NCBI RefSeq assembly: GCF_001921215.1
Contig: NZ_MSIF01000047.1
Span: 1-33,689 of the forward strand
Direction: 5' to 3'
Length of the DNA stretch: 33,689 nucleotides
Source: Actinophytocola xinjiangensis
GTDB lineage: Bacteria > Actinomycetota > Actinomycetes > Mycobacteriales > Pseudonocardiaceae
Of the stretch, positions 31,175 through 33,689 are shown piece after piece; within the stretch, counting starts at the first letter, position 1; each line of letters opens with the position of its first letter. Below the pieces are notes generated by a model. It ran no database searches and was not told the origin of the DNA. It saw only the letters and a list, made by a program, of their open reading frames with translations. The translations under genes and the position numbers were made by a program.

Positions 31175-33689
31175 GTGGAGGATGCGGACCAGGCAGGACG
31201 AAGCGCCCTGGTCGGCCGTGCCGTCCGGCTCTTCGAGTTCCTCGGCCGCACCCAGCAGCTGCGCACCCAGCCGCCGCGCACCACCGACGCCTACCGCGCC
31301 GTCCACTGGCTCGGCGACCTGCCCGGCCACCCCGCGGTGTCCACCGGCGAGGACCCCGTGCTCACCATCGACCGGGTGGCGCGGGTCGAACCGCCGCCGC
31401 CGGAGGGTTTCGGCCTCGACGGCTGGGACGACCCGGCGATCACCCCCGCCCCGCCGCAGGACCCCGTCCTGCGTGACCGCTACGACGTGTGGCTGCCGGC
31501 CTGGCTCGCCTGGGCCGAGCGGGAGCTGGCCGACCGGGACGCCCGCGCCCGCTACGGCCAGCTGTTCGCCAGCTACGTCGCCGCCACCGCCAACCCGGAG
31601 GAACTGGAGCTGGTGCTCGGCGCGGGCGTCCTGGTCTGGGCGCCCGACGGCCATCCGCCGGTGCGCCGGCACCTGGTGACCGCGCCGGTGACCATCGACC
31701 TGGACGACACGACCGGGCGGCTCACGGTCAGCCGGGTGGACGCGGCGGCCGACGTCGAGCTGGACATGCTCGACCCAGGGCGGGTGCCGAACCCGGGGCA
31801 CGTCAACGAGCTGCGCGAGCACGCCGCCGCGCTCGCCGGCCTGGGGCCCGACGAGGTCGGGGAGCTGGCGCGGCGGGTGGTGCACACGCTCGACGCCGGC
31901 GGCGAGTACCGCGACCTCGCCGCGGTGCCGGCGCCCGCGCGCCACGCGGTGGCGGTGTACGCGCCGGCGGTGATCCTGCGGCGGCGCTCGCAGCAGGGCC
32001 TGGTGGAGATCTTCGAGACGATCGTCGAGCAGTTGGCCGGGTCCGGGCAGGTGCCGGCGGGGCTGGCGCCGCTGGTCGACCCGGACCACCGGCCGCCCCG
32101 GCCGGCCGCCGGACCCGTCGAGGGCGCGCTGGTGCGGGTGGACGAGGACGACTTCCTGCCGCTGCCGGTCAACGACACCCAGCTGCGGATCGTGCGGCAG
32201 GTCGACGTCGCGGCGCAGACGCTGGTGCAGGGGCCGCCGGGGACCGGCAAGACGCACACCGCCGCCGCGCTGCTCGCGCACCTGCTGGCCCAGGGCAAGC
32301 GGGTGCTGGTCACCGCGCACACCGACCGGGCGCTGCGGGAGGTCCGGGACAAGCTGCCGGCCGCGATCCGGCCGCTGTCGGTGGGGGTGGTCGGGAGCTC
32401 GCGGGAGGACATGTCCGACCTGAAGGTCGCGGTCGGGCGGATCGCGGCGGCGGCCACCGAGCACGACGACGCGGTGGCCGACGCGACCGTCGCGGACTGT
32501 CTGGCGGTGATCGAGCGTCTGCGGCTGCGGCGCCTGGAGCTGCACCGGCAGCTGGTGACGGCGCGCGCCGACGAGGTCCGCGAGCACGAGCACGCCGGCT
32601 ACCGGGGCACGTTGGCCTCGATCGCGCGCCGGCTGGCCGAGCGGGAACCCCGGCACGGGTGGCTGCGCACGCACGTCCACGTGCGGGCCGACGCGCCGCC
32701 GCCGCTGTCGGGCGAGGAGATCCTGGAGTGGCGCGGGCTGCTGGGCGACCAGGCGCTGGCCGACGACGAGTTGGAGTCCTCGGGGCGGCTGGTGGACCTC
32801 ACCACGGTCGCGCCGCCGGCGGGGTTCGCCGAGCTGGTCGCCGCCGAGGCGGCGGCGGCGCGGGCCGACCGACTGCTCGACGACCACAAGGCGCACCAGG
32901 CGTTCGAGGCGCTGCGAGCGGTGGACGCCACCGCGCGCGGCGGGTTGCGGCGGCGGCTGCGGGAGCTGGCCGACGAGGCCGGTGACCTGGCGCGCCGCCC
33001 GGAGACGTGGATGGACGGCGCGCTGGCGGACGTGCGCACCGGGCGCGGCCGGGCCTGGCACGCCCGCGCCGGGCAGCTCGACACGCTGACCGCCAGGGCC
33101 ACCGAGCTGGCCGACACACTAGGTCCACTTCGGACGGTCGAAGTGGACGGTGAACCGGCACCACTGGTTCCCCTGGCCCAACAGCTGAAGGCGCACCTGC
33201 GGGACGGGTCGCTGCGCACCGGGCCCGACGGGCTGCCCAGAATCGGCACGCTCACCCCGAAACCGGTCAAGCAGGCAGCCGCGCTGTTCGCCTCGGTCCG
33301 GGTCGACGGACTGCCGCCGGCCGACGGCCCGGCGGTGGCGGCGTTCCTGGTGTGGGCGGAACTGACCAGGGTGCTGGCCGCACTGGACCGCACCTGGCCC
33401 GACGGGGTGACCACGCCCAGCGGCACGGTCCACGAACGCGTCCAGTGGCACGGCACCGAACTCGACCAGCTGCACCGCCTGCTGGCACTGTCCGAGGCGC
33501 TCGACGCCGAGCGGCACCGCCTCGCCGACGCCGGTCTGCCCCGCCCCGACTGGACCGACCTGGACGCCGTGCGCGCCTACGCCGACCTGGTCGACGTCGC
33601 CGCCGCGGCCGACGCGCACGCGGCGGCCACCGTGCCGCTGCGCCGGATCGAGGCCACGCTCGCCCCGGTCGCCGCGCACGCCGACGCCG
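31175..33689 (+). CDS. Large SF1-type helicase/AAA ATPase, N-terminal part (cut by window edge)
   Basis: 838 codons are visible and the frame is still open at the right edge. It has an N-terminal helical region starting VEDADQAGRSALVGRAVRLF, then a domain ending near residue 300. A Q-motif-like PVNDTQLRIVRQVD precedes Walker A GPPGTGKT at 353-360, as in UPF1/Dna2-like superfamily 1 helicases. Then come VLVTAHTDRALREVRDKL (motif Ia) and a long, Arg/Glu-rich helical insertion (about 400-830). Walker B and later helicase motifs must lie outside the window. GTG 31175 is chosen (31172 is equally in frame); TACCGT 6 bases before suggests a leaderless start. Function unknown: DNA/RNA processing or defence. 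Confidence 0.85.
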   Translation, partial: MEDADQAGRSALVGRAVRLFEFLGRTQQLRTQPPRTTDAYRAVHWLGDLPGHPAVSTGEDPVLTIDRVARVEPPPPEGFGLDGWDDPAITPAPPQDPVLRDRYDVWLPAWLAWAERELADRDARARYGQLFASYVAATANPEELELVLGAGVLVWAPDGHPPVRRHLVTAPVTIDLDDTTGRLTVSRVDAAADVELDMLDPGRVPNPGHVNELREHAAALAGLGPDEVGELARRVVHTLDAGGEYRDLAAVPAPARHAVAVYAPAVILRRRSQQGLVEIFETIVEQLAGSGQVPAGLAPLVDPDHRPPRPAAGPVEGALVRVDEDDFLPLPVNDTQLRIVRQVDVAAQTLVQGPPGTGKTHTAAALLAHLLAQGKRVLVTAHTDRALREVRDKLPAAIRPLSVGVVGSSREDMSDLKVAVGRIAAAATEHDDAVADATVADCLAVIERLRLRRLELHRQLVTARADEVREHEHAGYRGTLASIARRLAEREPRHGWLRTHVHVRADAPPPLSGEEILEWRGLLGDQALADDELESSGRLVDLTTVAPPAGFAELVAAEAAAARADRLLDDHKAHQAFEALRAVDATARGGLRRRLRELADEAGDLARRPETWMDGALADVRTGRGRAWHARAGQLDTLTARATELADTLGPLRTVEVDGEPAPLVPLAQQLKAHLRDGSLRTGPDGLPRIGTLTPKPVKQAAALFASVRVDGLPPADGPAVAAFLVWAELTRVLAALDRTWPDGVTTPSGTVHERVQWHGTELDQLHRLLALSEALDAERHRLADAGLPRPDWTDLDAVRAYADLVDVAAAADAHAAATVPLRRIEATLAPVAAHADA

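Noticed and set aside
30194-33061. A 955-codon open frame on the minus strand opposite the MBL and helicase genes
   Set aside because: The plus strand encodes clear HHHGDH and GPPGTGKT motifs. The reverse product is low-complexity Arg/Gly/Val/Leu sequence typical of a high-GC shadow frame.

Overview
The window is about 33.7 kb of very GC-rich DNA from a filamentous actinomycete. The best guess is the Pseudonocardiales, for example relatives of Saccharothrix, Lentzea or Actinosynnema. This rests on GTG/TTG starts, likely leaderless genes, rare TTA codons, and several XRE-DUF5753 / DUF397 regulator modules. The genus is an inference. No rRNA, tRNA, CRISPR array, insertion sequence or phage gene was seen.

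Left part (1-14.7 kb): an oxalate/formyl-CoA catabolic island. From left to right it holds the start of sucC (cut by the window edge), an OFA-family (oxalate:formate antiporter-like) MFS transporter, a 54-aa unknown protein, a GntR/FadR-type regulator, a 568-aa unknown protein and a TerC membrane protein. A small membrane protein and an NRAMP-like transporter lacking the usual metal motifs follow. Then comes a tight operon on the minus strand: ThDP-dependent acyl-CoA lyase/decarboxylase, formyl-CoA:oxalate CoA-transferase (frc), ADP-forming acyl-CoA ligase. A ketopantoate-reductase-like gene (panE family) diverges from it. Four copies of one imperfect palindrome, ATACNGNATNCNGTAT, lie before the MFS gene, the gntR gene, the lyase-frc-ligase operon and the panE-like gene. 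I read this as the GntR operator, which would define a single regulon. The likely chemistry is oxalate import, CoA transfer from formyl-CoA, decarboxylation of oxalyl-CoA to formyl-CoA, and possibly energy recovery by the ADP-forming ligase(s).

Middle part (14.7-23.1 kb): a MOSC protein; an operon of NADPH-dependent FMN reductase plus DrrA/DrrB-like ABC exporter; a small zinc-ribbon protein; a 1050-aa STAND-type ATPase without a visible DNA-binding domain; a DUF2294 protein; and a translationally coupled cysteine dioxygenase-rhodanese pair for cysteine sulfur oxidation. The dioxygenase has a TTA codon.

Right part (23.1-33.7 kb): regulators and secreted proteins. A DUF397 gene and an unknown gene sit behind a promoter bracketed by 14-bp inverted repeats. 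There is a secreted hemopexin-repeat protein, a DUF1905 protein, and a secreted endonuclease/exonuclease/phosphatase-fold protein that looks leaderless and carries TTA as codon 6. An XRE-DUF397 pair converges on a second XRE gene. A streptogrisin-like secreted serine protease follows, with a LacI-type palindrome upstream. Next come an MBL-fold hydrolase and a large SF1-type helicase/ATPase truncated by the right edge. Most gene ends are marked by strong GC-rich hairpins.
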